Of a DNA stretch of 64,000 nt, positions 1-10,979 are shown in pieces (positions within the stretch are counted from its first letter, which is position 1; every line of letters begins with the position of its first letter). Source of the DNA: Azolla caroliniana (Eukaryota > Polypodiophyta); assembly GCA_043228905.1 (NCBI GenBank), contig JBHGNT010000004.1:22940001-23004000 (forward strand), in the 5' to 3' direction. Under the pieces are notes generated by a model. That model was not told the origin of the DNA, made no database searches, and saw only the letters and a program-made list of their open reading frames with translations. The position numbers were made by a program, and so were the translations under genes.

Positions 1-81
1 ATCTATGTATCTATGTATCTATGTATCTATGTATCTATGTATCTATGTATGTATCTATGTATGTATCTATGTATGCATGTA

Positions 82-112
<31 letters not shown>

Positions 113-468
113 GTGTGTGTGTGTATGTGTATATGTGTGTATGTGTGTATGTGTGTATGTGTATGGATGCATGTATGTATGTGTATGCATATATCCATAT
201 GACAATGTACATGATTCAATGTGTATGGATGTGTGATTGTAATATGTGCATAATATTTATGTACATATATATATCTAATGTATGTATATGTAGTAATGTA
301 TAAATGAATATAGGTATGTCCATGTATGAATGTACATATGTGTATGCATATGTAATGTATGTATGTATATGCATATATGCATATGTCAATGTACATGATT
401 CAATGTATATGAATGTGTGATTGTAATATATGCATATGCAATGTATGTATGTTCATGCATGAATGTAC

Positions 469-471
<3 letters not shown>

Positions 472-520
<49 letters not shown>
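472..520. repeat. (TG)n microsatellite
   Basis: An uninterrupted TG dinucleotide run of about 49 bp, flanked by TATG repeats. Confidence 0.95.
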
Positions 521-529
<9 letters not shown>

Positions 530-1131
530 ATATGTAATATATGTATGTGTAACAGTGGTTGCATATATGCATACATGAGTGTGTGGATGTTTATTCGTAA
601 TATTTATGTATGTGTATGTGTATGTGTATGTATATATGTATTTATTGTAGTTGGTGATGATATATATGTACATATGTAATGTATGTATGCATGTGTATGT
701 AATGTATTTATGTGGATGGATGTCTATTTGTAAAACCTATAACACTACAGGCATATGTACGTATATATATGGTGATATGTGGAACATGTACATGTACATA
801 TGTAATGTATGTATGTGTATGCATATATGTATATGTCAATATACATCATTCAATGAGTATGAATGTGTTTGTAATATGTGCATATTATGTACATGTATAT
901 ATCCAATGTATGTATGTGTATGTATATGTGTGTGTGTGTGTATGTGGTCATATGTATGTAATGTATGAATGTATGAATGTATGTATGTGTATATATGTAA
1001 TGTATTTATGTATGTATATTTTTGGGATATTTTCATATTTAGTATGTATATGGCTCGTATATGGATGTATGTTTGTAATATGTACGTAATATGCATGTAT
1101 ATATCCAATGTATGTGTAAGTGTACATATAT

Positions 1132-1134
<3 letters not shown>

Positions 1135-1172
<38 letters not shown>
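1135..1172. repeat. (GT)n microsatellite
   Basis: An uninterrupted GT dinucleotide run of about 38 bp. Confidence 0.95.
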
Positions 1173-1174
<2 letters not shown>

Positions 1175-1430
1175 GTATTGTGGTCCAATATAATCTATAT
1201 ATATGGTGATATGTGGAATATGTATGTACATATGTAATATATCTATGTATGTATCTATATATGTATGTATATATGTAATTTATGTATGTGTAAATTTGTA
1301 TATTGTGTAATAGGTATGGATTATATGCTATGTAATATCTAATTTATTTATGTGTGTGTGCACATGTATATACATAATATACATGTATGTAATATATGTA
1401 ACTTGTTTGTACATTGTAAATATGAAGATT

Positions 1431-1455
1431 TGTATACATATAATATGTAATCTTA
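1431..1455. repeat. LINE-A target-site duplication, 3' side
   Basis: TGTATACATA followed by TAATATGTAAT lies directly before the poly-T tract of LINE-A. The same two blocks, in the same order, follow the 5' end of the LINE at 7125-7165, there separated by extra TA dinucleotides. Confidence 0.6.
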
Positions 1456-1646
1456 GGTTTTTTTTTTTCCAAAATGAAGCTACTTTACCATTAGTTAGGA
1501 AGGATTATTACATAGAGAGTCTACAAGGAGACTTATACACACATCGGGGAGTCTTCCTCCGATCAAGTAAAAGAAGATGAGCCTACTTACGAAGCCTTGC
1601 GGCCTAACTTAATGTAAGAAGCTACCTATATCTAAGGCGATGCCCT

Positions 1647-4600
1647 TCAATGTTGCCTAGTACGAGTCGGCTCTTGGGGCCTACAACGAAGAGAGGGTGG
1701 TAGGTGAGTAGGAAACAACCAACGTGGGGACTGGTAGTTCCACCTCGGGCCACTCCCGCCTTGCATCACCATAGGTGTGTTCCGCCATTTCTGCCAAAAG
1801 CGCAAACGGGCAGAGACCACGTCGTTGGAGTGGCTGCAAACCTCTTCCAGTTGCCCTCGTAGGTAGTTGATAAGCGTGAACCATATGTCCATGATCACTT
1901 CCTCCGGGGGCCGTACCGTACCTTGGAAAACCTTGAGGCAACGCGCTTTCCATATATACCACAAGGTGAAACCTGCGATCAACATCCAGATTTCTGGAAA
2001 CCTAGGGGATGCAGGCTGCAAGCCTCTTTCAAAACGGATCTTGACAATTTTGCCTCTCATGCATACATAGCACCAACTATCCGCATTGTCGGTGTCCGTC
2101 CACCCTTCAACCGAGTGATCAATCCATGCCGCAACGCTCCACGAGGTTGTTCCTTCAACTTCACATGCCGCAAGGAGGCGAGTCACTCTATCCCATACCT
2201 TTTGAGCTTGAGGGCAATCCCACAGACAATGTCTCAGAGTCTCAATAGGTCGAGAGCACAGTGGGCAGCCTAACGGGTCGCCACGTTTATCTAGCCATTC
2301 ACCAACATGCACCACATTATGACCAATCTGCCACCAAAAGACCTTGATCTTTTCAGGCATGTGGAGACGCCAGAGACCCTTCCCAAAGGTAATGAGCGCC
2401 TCATCGGGGATGCCCAATGTTCACCAGCCATTGTGAAGGGGGTTGCCTCGCTGCAGCTGCAAAGTCCGACCCAATTTAGTGGTGTAATCGAAGAAGTGAT
2501 GGAGTCTATCGTCATGTTTCCATCTAAAATCCCCTGGATCCCAATCCAGATCGACAAGGGGGCGACAACCGTATACCCTTAACCTCCAATGGGGTTCCAC
2601 CTTAGTAACATCTGGGTCTGTCTTCCAGATGTTATCAACCTGTGCCACCACTCGGATTGGGTGCCAAGAGCCCCTGCTCTGACTGTCCCCAAAAACTGTA
2701 TCTCTCCCCGATCCGCTCACACCCTTTAGCAACTTGACCATTCCAACCTCGTCAAAGAGACCGAACCATGCATGTTCTCTCGCCTCCCCCATCGGAACCC
2801 TGTCAACTACCTCAACTATCAGTCTCCTCATTTTCGTAGCTCCCTTGAGGGGAGGGAAAAGGTCCTCTTGGGCTATTCCCGAAACAACCATGCGTCTCCA
2901 ATCGTCTATAGATAGGAGGCGTGTTTGTGCCAGCTTTCCCCATGCTAGGCCCTTAAGTTGCCCTAGCATCGTGTCGTCACTTGTTTGCACGTGAGGATTC
3001 CAAAATAGTGGTTGTCTAGTCTATTTTGTCAATGTCTCCGGGGTGTCGTAGATGGCACCATGCCCGCAAGATGGAGTTCGCGACCCTGTCCTTCGGATGG
3101 CAAGCTAGCTTGGGTGGGACTCTGCTCGTGCAACATCAATTCAAGGAGTCGGGCCAAGGCCTACCATACTTGGGAGTCCCTGCTTGCAGCCTGTTGCGAA
3201 GTAGTACCTTCCAACACCCCTTACCTGGCAGGAGGCAGCGAACCACCATTTTAGCCAGCAATGAACGACTCTGCATTAAGGGGTCTATGAGGCCAAGCCC
3301 CCCTTTGGCCCGTGGTTGCGTTAACCAACACCATGACACTCTGGCGGCAGCCTTTGGGTTGTCCTTACCTAACCATATAAACCCCCTGATGGCAGCCTTA
3401 ATCGTGTGCAGACCTGCAGGGTCCATAATCCAGCATGAGACTGAGTGCCACATGGTAACGAGCAGCACTTGGTTCGCAACAAGGACCCTACCAGCGAAGG
3501 ATAATTTAGATCTACTCCATTGGGTCAACTTCCTATTTATTTTGGCTTGTACGTGGGCCAATTGCGCTCCCTTGGGGATTGACCTCCCCATCGTAAATCC
3601 AAGGTACTTGAATGTCGTCCCATCAGGGACCCACATAAAATCGGCATGGGGTTGCCATCTTGGTTTCTCTTGTTCGCTGAACCATAGGCCTTGGGTTTTA
3701 TTCCAATTGATCTTGGCACCAGCCGCCTGACAAAAGTCCTCGACAAGATATTCAGCCTGTTGCAAATTCTCCTCATCACCTTGCAAGAAAAGAACCGTAT
3801 TGTCGGCATATTCAGATAACAACAAATCTTCAATCGCATTGGGGATGGGCAATCCGCGCAGCCCGTTGGTTGGTGCTTGTAAGTAGGCAGAGAAAGCCTC
3901 AGTTACAAAGAGATAGAGATATGGGGCGAGGGGACAACCTTGCCTCACTGAGCGTTGTAGTTGGAAGGGGGATCCCCTAGAACCAGCCATCAACACGCTA
4001 CTCGTAGCTGTCCGATAGACTGCAGAAGTGCAATTCCTCCATTTTTGAGGTAGGCCCAAAGCTCTCATCACATTTTCCAAAAAGGGCCATAGCACCCTGT
4101 CGTAGGCCTTCTTGAAGTCTAACATCAGAATAGCCAAGCTCGATACGGAGCGGCCGGCCAATGCCATAGCTTCCCAAAGAAGCAACACATTATCAAAGAT
4201 ACACCTGTTCTTGAAAAATCTAGGTTGATTGTCATGTATCGAGCTAACCGTCGAGCTAGAACTGTAGCGAGTATCTTGTATGGCGTGTTAAGGATCGTGA
4301 TTGGACGCCACTAGTGCAACTCTAGGCTTTGCTCTGAAGCTTTGGGGATGAGATATATCATCCCCTCAGCCAAACCAATCGGCATCTTTCCTGAGGACCA
4401 AATCTCTTGAACTCCGGCTTCTAAAGACGGGATAATACATTCCCAATGAATCTCGAAGAAATCTTGTGAGAGACCATTGGGGCCGGGGCATGCACCCCTT
4501 CGTAATCCCCTAAGCGCCTCCGAGAGTTCTAAACGAGAGATGGGGCTATCAAGCACAACTTCCATCGCCTGGGTTACCTTGGGGTGAATGCAAGACATCA

Positions 4601-5910
4601 CTCGATCATTCAGCTCCGTGTTTTGCCTCACATGCATAGGTGCGAGGAGGTCACAATAGTATTGTGTTGCCATTTCTAGAATCTCAGTCTTGTCCTCCGT
4701 TATCGAGCCGTCTGGTTTGCGCAACCCTTGTATACGTCCACCACCACCCTTGGGTGCCTTGTAGTGAAAGAAATATCGGTTGACCTTGTCATCTTTTCCA
4801 GCCCACCATGTTGCGTTTCTTCAAAACAACATTTGGTTCTTCTCCAAAGTCCTTTCCTGTACCTTCATATTTGCTTCCTCCAACTTAGTTCTAGACCAGT
4901 TGCAACCAGGGTCTACCTGTAGCAGCCGTTGCGCTGCCGCAACGGCCTTCCTTAATTTTGTTTCAATGGCTCTAACCTGTTGGAGGGCGCGCTTGGTCTC
5001 CTGTTGTAAGGAGGAGGAGAGGGCCAATTTTTTCTACAAATCTTCGCTGGTTGATTCACTGCCCATGGTGTCCTACCATATAGTTTGTAAACTGGCCTTC
5101 ACCTCTTCACTCTTCATGATCTTTGTGGGGATCTTCAATTTGAGACTGCCCTTGCTATCGTTGGGTGGGTTAAGGTCTAGTCTCACCGGCTGATGATCTG
5201 AAAAGATAAGACCTGCCAAGATAGCAAAGGAGCCCCCAAGCTCTTCGAGGGATGAGCTGATGTATATGCGATCTAGCCGTGCAAGACTACCGCCCCTAGC
5301 ATTCCCGACGGCTTTGGAAAAGTGCAGCGAATGTGAGCTTCTCCTAAGGGAAGAGCCCCATGTATCCTTCACCCCGATTTTGCCAATTAGGAAAGCCCAT
5401 GAATCCAGCTCCACACCATAATAAATAGGCCTCTAGGTCCCTCCTTTCCTATCTCCCAGGTCTTCAGTCATGTTGAAATCACCTGCCATTACCCAAGCCT
5501 CGGCATCAGGTAATGTTGTCGCTAACATCCTCCAAAAGATTGCTCTCTCAGGGGCTGAGTTAGGGGCATAAATGTTTAGCACCCCAATCTGTAGGCAATT
5601 CCATTTCAGAAGCACGTATAAGGCCCAACCCTCCACCAGCGTGCCAGATGATGTTAACTTCATATCTGGCCATATCGTTGATCGAGATGCAGACCCCTCC
5701 TCTTTGGTGGAGGTCACCCTTCGCAACTGACCACCATGTGGTCCACCCACCCGACAAGGGGTTTACTAAGCTCGGAGTTCGCTCTTGCGAGAGGTGGTGT
5801 TCTTGCAAAAGCAATATGTCAATATGGCCCCCTGTATTAAGGGGATTCAGCTCCTCTTGGTGTTGTCGGCCTCCACCAAGGCCCTGTACATTCCACATTA
5901 GGATCCTCAT
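1647..5910 (-). pseudogene. LINE-A ORF2: endonuclease, reverse transcriptase, zinc-binding C-terminus
   Basis: The start at 5910 begins MRILMWNVQGLGG, the usual endonuclease opening. Further endonuclease motifs are AGDFNM, LDRIYIS and SDHQPV. A linker follows, then RT motifs: WRPITILN near 4290, LDFKKAYDRV near 4110, RQGCPLAPYLYLF near 3935, and the catalytic box near 3800. That box reads YADN where an active enzyme has YADD. The C-terminus (2370-2200) carries the C-x2-C-H-C zinc-binding pattern CPLCSRPIETLRHCLWDC. Frameshifts lie near 5640, 4200 and between 3136 and 2990, and there are several in-frame stops (for example 5433 and 2418). ORF2 would nick the target and copy the RNA; this copy cannot. 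Confidence 0.9.
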
Positions 5911-7115
5911 CCGAAAACGGTGATGTTGACGCCCATGTTCGGGCCGATCCCCATGTTATGGGCCAAACTAACACCTGTTTCGGGGGGTTTGGTCTCCACA
6001 GCAAGCTGCAAATCCCCTGTGGGATTCTTAGCTGGTCGTTCCCGACCCGCTTCAAATAGATCCCGCGATACATTTGTGCTCTGAAGCGGTGGCACATCTT
6101 GCATCCCTCTATCTAAGTGAGTCGTCGCCAAACCAGGTGTTGGTCTGCCTATCTTACCCTTTCCTTTGTCCTTGAGCTTGCCCGTCCGGATCCACGATTT
6201 CACTAATCTGAGGCCACTACCACATTCACGTTCTAGCGGAAGGGGGGCCTTTGCCAACTTCTCTTCCGGGGTGGACGGTACAAGTTGGGGTTGCATCTCC
6301 ATCGGGGTAGAGAACACGAGTTCAGGCTCTCGTGGGGAAAGGCATGAGGAGTCGCATGGGGACAACATTGCTGCCAACGCTTCTGGGTTGCCATCCCCTA
6401 ACCCTTGAAGAAGTGTAAATTTGTTGGTAGCTCTCACCTGTAGGTCGGGTGCCTCGGCACTCCCGGAGAGGATCTTTACCCATTTCAAGAGTTGCTCGTC
6501 CGCGCTTGCTGGTGACAAGGTAGCGGGACTTCTTTCGAAGGGGTGGTCATGAAAAAGGGTGAAAGAGGAGGCACCTAGGCCTCCAAGTTTCCCTTTCTTC
6601 TTAACGGGTAGCCAAGGAGCCTCGTCACCCTTGGTTGTCCCGACTTTGCCCGAGGGTCAAGGTCCTGAGCTTCCCTTTCCAGTCTTGCGAGGACACGCCT
6701 TAGCTAGGTGTCCTGTCTGTTTGCAAATGAAACACTGCCCCGGGAGTCCCTCATAAACCACTTTCACCACTGTGAGACCTAGCTCCTCAGAGTAGAGTCT
6801 AATCCTTGATGGAAGTCCATGGAGGGAAGGCACCAAGATGCGCAACTTGGGCACCTGCGCAACTGTGTCTGCCATTGACGCTTTTTGAGGACATATCATC
6901 CCTATTTGTTCGCCAAAAAGAGGGAGCAAATGGCACAAATGGGGAGGGAGGCCAGGAAATGTTGCGATGATCACCCTAGGGTTGTTGAGTTTCCGTAACT
7001 CTTCAATTGGATTGAACCTTGGTGACCATGGCTGGAGCAACACCTTGTCGTACTTCAGTTCGAGTACCTTGAGCTCGACCAATGGTTGCGCCAGCGAGCC
7101 ATTACCTAATAAATT
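5907..7115 (-). pseudogene. LINE-A ORF1, gag-like with CCHC knuckle, 5'-truncated
   Basis: One frame from the truncated 5' end to a stop at 5907, with a single in-frame TGA at 6657-6659. It has the end of a DUF4283-like RNA-binding domain (PRVIIATFPGLPPHL) followed by the knuckle CFICKQTGHLAKAC, a correct C-x2-C-x4-H-x4-C. The second half is low-complexity and proline-rich. No start codon of its own remains. The stop TGA overlaps the ORF2 ATG as ATGA at 5907-5910, which would suit stop-and-restart translation of ORF2. Known role of the family: RNA binding and ribonucleoprotein formation. Confidence 0.85.
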
Positions 7116-7124
7116 GTAAAAATG

Positions 7125-7440
7125 TGTATACATACATATATATATATATATATAATATGTAATTTTTATGTATGTATTATGTATATATGTATGTCAATAT
7201 ATATGGCTGATTCTAATATGTATGTAATATGTAATGCATGTATGTACATGTATGTACATATTTACATATGGTCATATATATATTTGTACATATATTTATG
7301 TTTAGTCAGTATGCATGTATAATGGGTGTAATGTACGTATATACATATTCATGGATGTAATGTTTGAATGTAGGTATATATGGATGCATGCATGTGTATG
7401 TATTTATGTATGTATATATGCTATTCCAAATTTGAGTATT
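7125..7440. repeat. TA/TATG microsatellite, right part of the split field
   Basis: Begins with the LINE-A target duplication and a (TA)n run, then TATG-type repeats like those at 1-1457. LINE-A appears to have landed in one continuous microsatellite. From 7441 to 7627 I see only AT-rich sequence with no gene. Confidence 0.85.
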
Positions 7441-7627
7441 GTTTGCATAATACATTCTTTACTATCTCATTGAAATATCTAATATTTCATGGGCTTATGT
7501 AATTTCTTTTCCAGCATAATTGATAAAACCCTTATGTAAATATATTTTCAAATCCTTATGAATACCCTTATATATATATTTTTTGTATCTCACTGATTAA
7601 TTTAAACCCCTTTTGATGAACTCACAT

Positions 7628-8081
7628 TATTAGATATCTAAGCACTAAAGTAAGCTTAAGATAAGGATAAACAAATGATAGATAGAAAGGAGAAAGAGAA
7701 AGAAGGGTGCCGATCCACCCGACCACCCCGAGCGAAGGGATCGAGACGGACTCGAGCCTCGATCGGCGTCCCATACCACCGCCGTGGCGTCGAGTCGTAC
7801 CTGGTGCTGGCGCGCTCGCTACAAGAGTTGACCCACCACAAGAGCAAAGTCTCGATGTAGTCAAAAGATGATCAAATGAGGGTAGCTAGGCCTCTTATTT
7901 ATAGCGATACCCAAGGCCCCCAGGCAAGTTCACAATTGACCTAATGGGTTGTCTCAATCCCGAGGATTAAAAGTAATCCTCCCCTTCTTTACACTCTCGT
8001 TTAACCCTCACACTTATCCACGTGTATAGAATACTATGGTAAATTCTCACCACGGGATATTAAATGGTCATGCCCGTAACA
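7628..8081 (-). repeat. 3' LTR of gypsy element 1
   Basis: On the minus strand the LTR starts TGTTACGGGCATGACC directly after the polypurine tract and runs about 454 bp. A TATA box CTATAAATAAG lies near 7900 on the minus strand. The left edge is set by comparison with the related LTR at 53374-54396: both share the block CCCATACCACCG and neighbouring text. The terminal dinucleotide at 7628 is degraded (TA instead of TG on the plus strand), so that edge is good to about 10 bp. Confidence 0.75.
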
Positions 8082-9357
8082 TACTCCCCCTCTTTAAAAC
8101 ATTGCACTCTTGCAATGGAAAGTTAGGGAAATTAGTTCTGAGAGTATTTTCGCATTCCCATGTGGCATCTTTTATTGATTTATCCATCCATTTTATTTTA
8201 AATTCTCGGATTTCTTTAGTACGTAATTTTTTTGTTTTAACATCGAGAATTCTTTCTGGTACATGTGGTTTAGAAGATAATTCTTCAGAAGTAACCAGAG
8301 TTTCAGTTGTAACTGTATTGTCGCCAGAACCTAGAAGTTCTTTTAGACGACTCACATGAAAGACTGGATGAATTCCGACACCATCGGGAAGAGCGAGACG
8401 ATAGGTTGATGACCCAATGCGTTTGAGGACTGTAAAAGGTCCACAAAACCATGGGGCTAACTTAGCGCACTTACCCGTAGACAATGTCTTAGAATTGTGA
8501 GGTACACGTAAAAATACCTTCTGTCCAGGGTTGAATACACGAGGTTGCCTATGATGATCGGCATAAAAACGCGCTCTATCTTGAGTTCTTTTTATATTAT
8601 CTCGTGCAATATGCAACATATCTTGCATATCCCGAAGAAAATTTTGCGTACTTCGCAACTCATCATGATGTATATTAACATCAATTGGGTCTCGTGGCTG
8701 AAAACCATACATCAACATAAAAGGACTATATCCCGTCGACGTATGCTTGGAGTTGTTATAAGCAAACTCCAAAATTGGGAGATAACATTCCCATTTTGTT
8801 GGTTTTGCACCAACGTATGCTCGAAGCATGTCCTCAATAATTTGATTTACTCGTTCTGTCTCTCCATCGGATTGAGGATGATCTGTGGAGCTCATGCTCA
8901 ACGTAGTTTCTAACTTCTTAAAGACTTGCGTCCAGAAGTCACTAGTAAATTTTGGATCTCGATCACTCACAATATCCATCGGTAACCCATAAAAATGAAA
9001 CAATTCGTCAACGAATTGGTAAGCCAATTCAGGAGCTGTTACCGTGGTTTTAGTAGCAATAAATCTGGCCATTTTAGTTAGTCGATCAACGACAACCCAG
9101 ATGGCATCATGACCTTTTTGGGTGCGAGGAAGGCTAACAATAAAATCCATGGATATACTTTCCCACTTATTATTGGGAATGTCCAAGGGATGTAAAAGTC
9201 TTGCGGCTTTAAGTCGTTCGGCTTTGTTAACCTGACACTGGTGACATTTAGTCACATAGCTATGTATGTCAGGACGCATCTTAGGCCAATAAAATTGAGT
9301 GGAGATGAGAACGAGTGTACAATGTATTCCAGGGTGCCCTGCAGAGGGTGCATCATG
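8068..9357 (-). pseudogene. Gypsy 1 integrase with chromodomain-like tail
   Basis: Follows an in-frame stop at 9358-9360. It has the H-H-C-C zinc finger (HDAPSAGHPGIH, then CHQCQ), then the catalytic core with D in SMDF, D in VSDRDPKF and E in ETERVNQ, so the D,D-E triad is present. The C-terminus (about 8360-8110) has VFHVSRL, then PERILDVK and IKWMDKSIKDATWE, the chromodomain-like pattern that ties chromovirus integrases to chromatin marks. The region after the stop is a continuous frame to 8068. A related, more decayed copy is at 54420-54945. Confidence 0.9.
8082..8097 (-). promoter_or_regulatory. Polypurine tract of gypsy 1
   Basis: On the minus strand AAAGAGGGGGAGTA lies immediately before the LTR start TGTTACGGG, the expected position and composition of the plus-strand DNA primer. 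Confidence 0.8.
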
Positions 9358-9360
9358 GCA

Positions 9361-10970
9361 TTAAAAAAGAATCCTCTTTTTGACCTCGGGTAAATCTGGA
9401 ACACAAACCTTCCCATTACGGTAGAGCAAACCGTTAGCAATGTGGAAGTATTCCTTCGAGGATGTGGTGGTGTCTGTTCCAGACTCAACTCTTGCCCAGT
9501 ATTTTGCAAAATAACTGTCATCACGATACTTTCCTCGAAGGTGATCATAAAGATATGATGTTATTTCAGTGAAGCTAAGCATGTTAACTTCACGGATGCG
9601 ACTTAGTGCATCAGCGACAGTGTTCATGGAACCTTTACGATATCGTATGGAAAAATCAAAGTCTTGGATGAGATCAGCCCATCGTGCCTTACGACCTTTC
9701 AGGTCTTGTTGGTCAAAAAAATATTTCAAGGACTCGTGGTCCGTAGTTACCACAAAGCGATTTCCATAAAGATAATGGCGCCATGTTTTGAGCGCATGTA
9801 TAACTGCAAATAATTCCTTTTCTTGAACGGTATACCGACATTGAGTAGAATCAAGTTTCTTACTCTCGAATGCTATTGGTTTACCATCTTGATACAAGAT
9901 AGCACCTATAGCATAATCGCTTGCATCGGTTTCAACCTCAAAAGGTTTTGAAGGATCAGGTAAAAGAAGTGAAGGAGCCTTGCAAACCAGGTCCTTGAGT
10001 TCCTTAAAGGCGAGGTCTAGTGTAGCATTCCACACAATAGGTTTTGTAGACTTACGCGTTTGACCTTTTAAAAGATCAGTAAACGGTGTCGTCAATTGGG
10101 AGTAATTACGAAGAGACTTTCGCAAAAACCCGACAAAACCAAGGAATGATCGAACTTCTCGAATATTCCGAAGAGTGGGCCAAAGCTTGATTTTCTCAAT
10201 GCGAGAAGGATCAATTTCAACTCCTCGTTCGGTTATGAGATGTCCTAGATAAGTAATTGATTTCTTGAAGAACTCACATTTTGAGATCTTTGCATAAAAC
10301 TGTTTGTCACGCAATGTTTGTAAAACAAAGCGGACATGTCTAGCATGTTCTTGTAATGTACGGCTATAAACTAAAATATCATCCAAGAAAATAACGACAA
10401 ATTTTCCAAGTTGTTCTCGGAAAATGTCATTCATTTCTTGTTGAAAAGTAGCCGGAGCATTGGTCAAACCAAAAGGCATAACCAAAAACTCATAATGGCC
10501 ATAGCGCGTACGAAATGTCGTTTTAGGAACATCGTCCTCACTTATTCGTATTTGATGGTAGCCAGTACGGAGATCAAGTTTCATAAAATACTGAGCTCCT
10601 TAGAGACGGTCAATTAGATCATCAGCCCGGGGCAATGGGTACGAATTCTTGATCGTCACTTTATTCAAGCGTCGGTAATTAATACACATACGCCATGTGC
10701 CCTCTTTCTTTTTAACCAAGAGAACTGGTGCACCCCATGGAGATTTCTATAACGTATATAACCCATTCGTAAATAGTCCTTGAGTTGCTTAGATACCTCA
10801 TCTTCTTCGGATCAACTTAAGCGATACGGAGGTATACTTATTGGTGCAACACTAGGTACAATATCTATACGATGGTCTATATTACGTTTAGGAGGTAACC
10901 CATCAGGTAGTTCACTTGGAAAAACATCATGAAAATCATTTAAGATTTCATCAAGTTGTTGTTGTTCAAA
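9361..10970 (-). pseudogene. Gypsy 1 reverse transcriptase and RNase H
   Basis: RT motifs in order: [12 protein letters not shown] near 10720, [10 protein letters not shown] near 10690, [12 protein letters not shown] near 10570, [13 protein letters not shown] near 10470, and the catalytic [11 protein letters not shown] near 10380, intact with two aspartates. RNase H follows with [19 protein letters not shown] and TTDHESLKY, and ends near ALSRIREVN. Stops at 10585-10587 and 9358-9360 and further lesions near 10815 and 10746 disrupt it. In the intact family these make and process cDNA in cytoplasmic particles. Confidence 0.92.
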
Positions 10971-10979
10971 ATATGTTAA

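Larger units (their letters stand above)
1..1457. repeat. TATG/TG microsatellite field
   Basis: The stretch is almost entirely imperfect TATG, TATC, TG and TA repeats. All open frames in it translate to Tyr/Met/Cys/Val low-complexity strings, so none is a gene. Within it a unit of about 105 bp recurs at roughly 186-295, 370-472 and 820-916; each copy carries ATTCAATG followed by GTAATATGTGCATA-like text. LINE-A has inserted at the right edge, and the same kind of microsatellite continues beyond that LINE from 7125. Confidence 0.9.
1458..7124 (-). mobile_element. LINE-A, L1-like non-LTR retrotransposon, degraded
   Basis: About 5.7 kb on the minus strand. It reads 5' to 3': a gag-like ORF1 with a CCHC zinc knuckle, an ORF2 with AP-type endonuclease, reverse transcriptase and zinc-binding C-terminus, a short 3' UTR, and a poly-A tail (11 T on the plus strand, 1458-1468). 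It is 5'-truncated inside ORF1, since no DUF4283-type N-terminus or ORF1 start is present. Target duplication candidates sit at 1431-1455 and 7125-7165, placing it inside a TATG microsatellite. It is GC-richer than its surroundings and than LINE-B, -D and -E, which suggests a younger insertion. Several stops and frameshifts show it is dead. Confidence 0.92.

Noticed and set aside
5-1231. Several open frames of 60-131 codons at the window start
   Set aside because: They are translations of TATG/TG microsatellites in all frames, with no codon bias or domain.
8036-8359. Plus-strand frames overlapping gypsy 1 (also 8545-8913 and others)
   Set aside because: Antisense shadows of the integrase and LTR.
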